A model generated the notes under the pieces. It had not been told where the DNA came from and did not search any database. It was given only the letters and a program-made list of their open reading frames with translations. A DNA stretch of 32,088 nt, taken from Alphaproteobacteria bacterium. Lineage in GTDB: Bacteria > Pseudomonadota > Alphaproteobacteria > Bin95. Location of the stretch: contig JAJEIH010000034.1 in the NCBI GenBank assembly GCA_022827685.1, forward strand, positions 1 to 32,088. Direction: 5' to 3'. The translations under genes and the position numbers were made by a program. This document shows, piece after piece, positions 31,952-32,088 of the stretch; position 1 is the stretch's first letter, and each line of letters begins with the position of its first letter.

Positions 31952-32088
31952 AGCGGGGTGAGTTGATTAGGAATCGATGGGGGATTCCTTTGGTTGCGGC
32001 GAGCTGATTCACTGTCGTGGTCGCGACAGTGGAGGGGTTTCGTCATGGGCCGTGCGATATCGATGGATTTGCGTGAACGCGCGATGGC
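31952..32088 (+). mobile_element. Left end of an IS630-like insertion sequence (cut by the window edge)
   Basis: Directly after the dehydrogenase stop comes a non-coding stretch beginning GAGCGGGGTGAGTTGATT, which resembles the end of IS630-type elements. An 8-bp inverted repeat (32010-32017 with 32024-32031) follows, then a transposase start. IS630 elements insert at TA; a TA lies in the TAG stop at 31949-31950. The right end is outside the window, so terminal repeats cannot be confirmed. Confidence 0.6.
32045..32088 (+). CDS. IS630-type transposase, N-terminal fragment
   Basis: The ATG at 32045 is preceded by GGAGGGG at 32031-32037 and opens a frame reading MGRAISMDLRERAM, which closely resembles the N-terminus of IS630-family transposases. 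Only the first 14 codons lie in the window. Confidence 0.7.
   Translation, partial: MGRAISMDLRERAM

Overview
The window reads as GC-rich chromosomal DNA of an alphaproteobacterium, probably marine or otherwise exposed to methylated amines. The evidence is strong GC bias in third codon positions, GTG and TTG starts, tight 4-8 bp gene overlaps, and a gene set best known from marine Alphaproteobacteria such as Ruegeria. Most of the 32 kb is one catabolic island for methylated amines: trimethylamine (TMA), its N-oxide (TMAO) and methylamine (MMA).

Layout. Bases 1-267 hold the 3' end of an unidentified gene with a lysine-rich tail. Bases 420-5484 (minus) hold mgdABCD, N-methylglutamate dehydrogenase, a relative of heterotetrameric sarcosine oxidase. 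A divergent GlxA/AraC-type regulator follows at 5572-6582. Bases 6749-9090 (plus) hold an Amt-family ammonium/methylammonium channel, a 72-residue single-pass membrane protein and an unidentified 187-residue protein. Bases 9135-14251 (minus) hold gmaS, mgsA, mgsB, mgsC and an unidentified 136-residue protein, which together would convert methylamine to N-methylglutamate. A divergent GntR/FCD regulator lies at 14553-15293. Bases 15324-20714 (minus) hold the tmoW-tmoV-tdm operon (TMAO transporter ATPase, fused double permease, TMAO demethylase), divergent from tmoX (binding protein, 20970-21913), which carries a one-base frameshift. Then come a histidine-ammonia-lyase-like protein lacking the MIO serine (22051-23502), a helical-repeat protein (23525-24259, minus) and tmm, TMA monooxygenase (24280-25623, minus). 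Bases 26062-30873 (plus) hold a complete branched-chain-amino-acid-type ABC transporter, followed by a D-2-hydroxyacid dehydrogenase (31004-31951). The right edge is the beginning of an IS630-like element.

How it fits together. Tmm oxidises TMA to TMAO. TmoXVW imports TMAO. Tdm splits TMAO into dimethylamine and formaldehyde. GmaS, MgsABC and MgdABCD turn methylamine into glutamate plus a tetrahydrofolate-bound or free one-carbon unit. The dimethylamine-to-methylamine step (dimethylamine monooxygenase) is not recognisable here. The MIO-less lyase beside tmm could be a source of TMA from a histidine betaine, which would extend the pathway upstream; this is inference.

The most notable non-coding signal is a family of direct repeats of ATTGGTTC (or its complement GAACCAAT) spaced almost exactly 10 bp apart. 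Clear copies lie upstream of amt, gmaS, the GntR gene, tmoWV-tdm, tmoX, tmm and the amino-acid-type ABC transporter. This looks like a shared operator that defines a regulon and ties the otherwise unassigned ABC transporter to methylated-amine metabolism.
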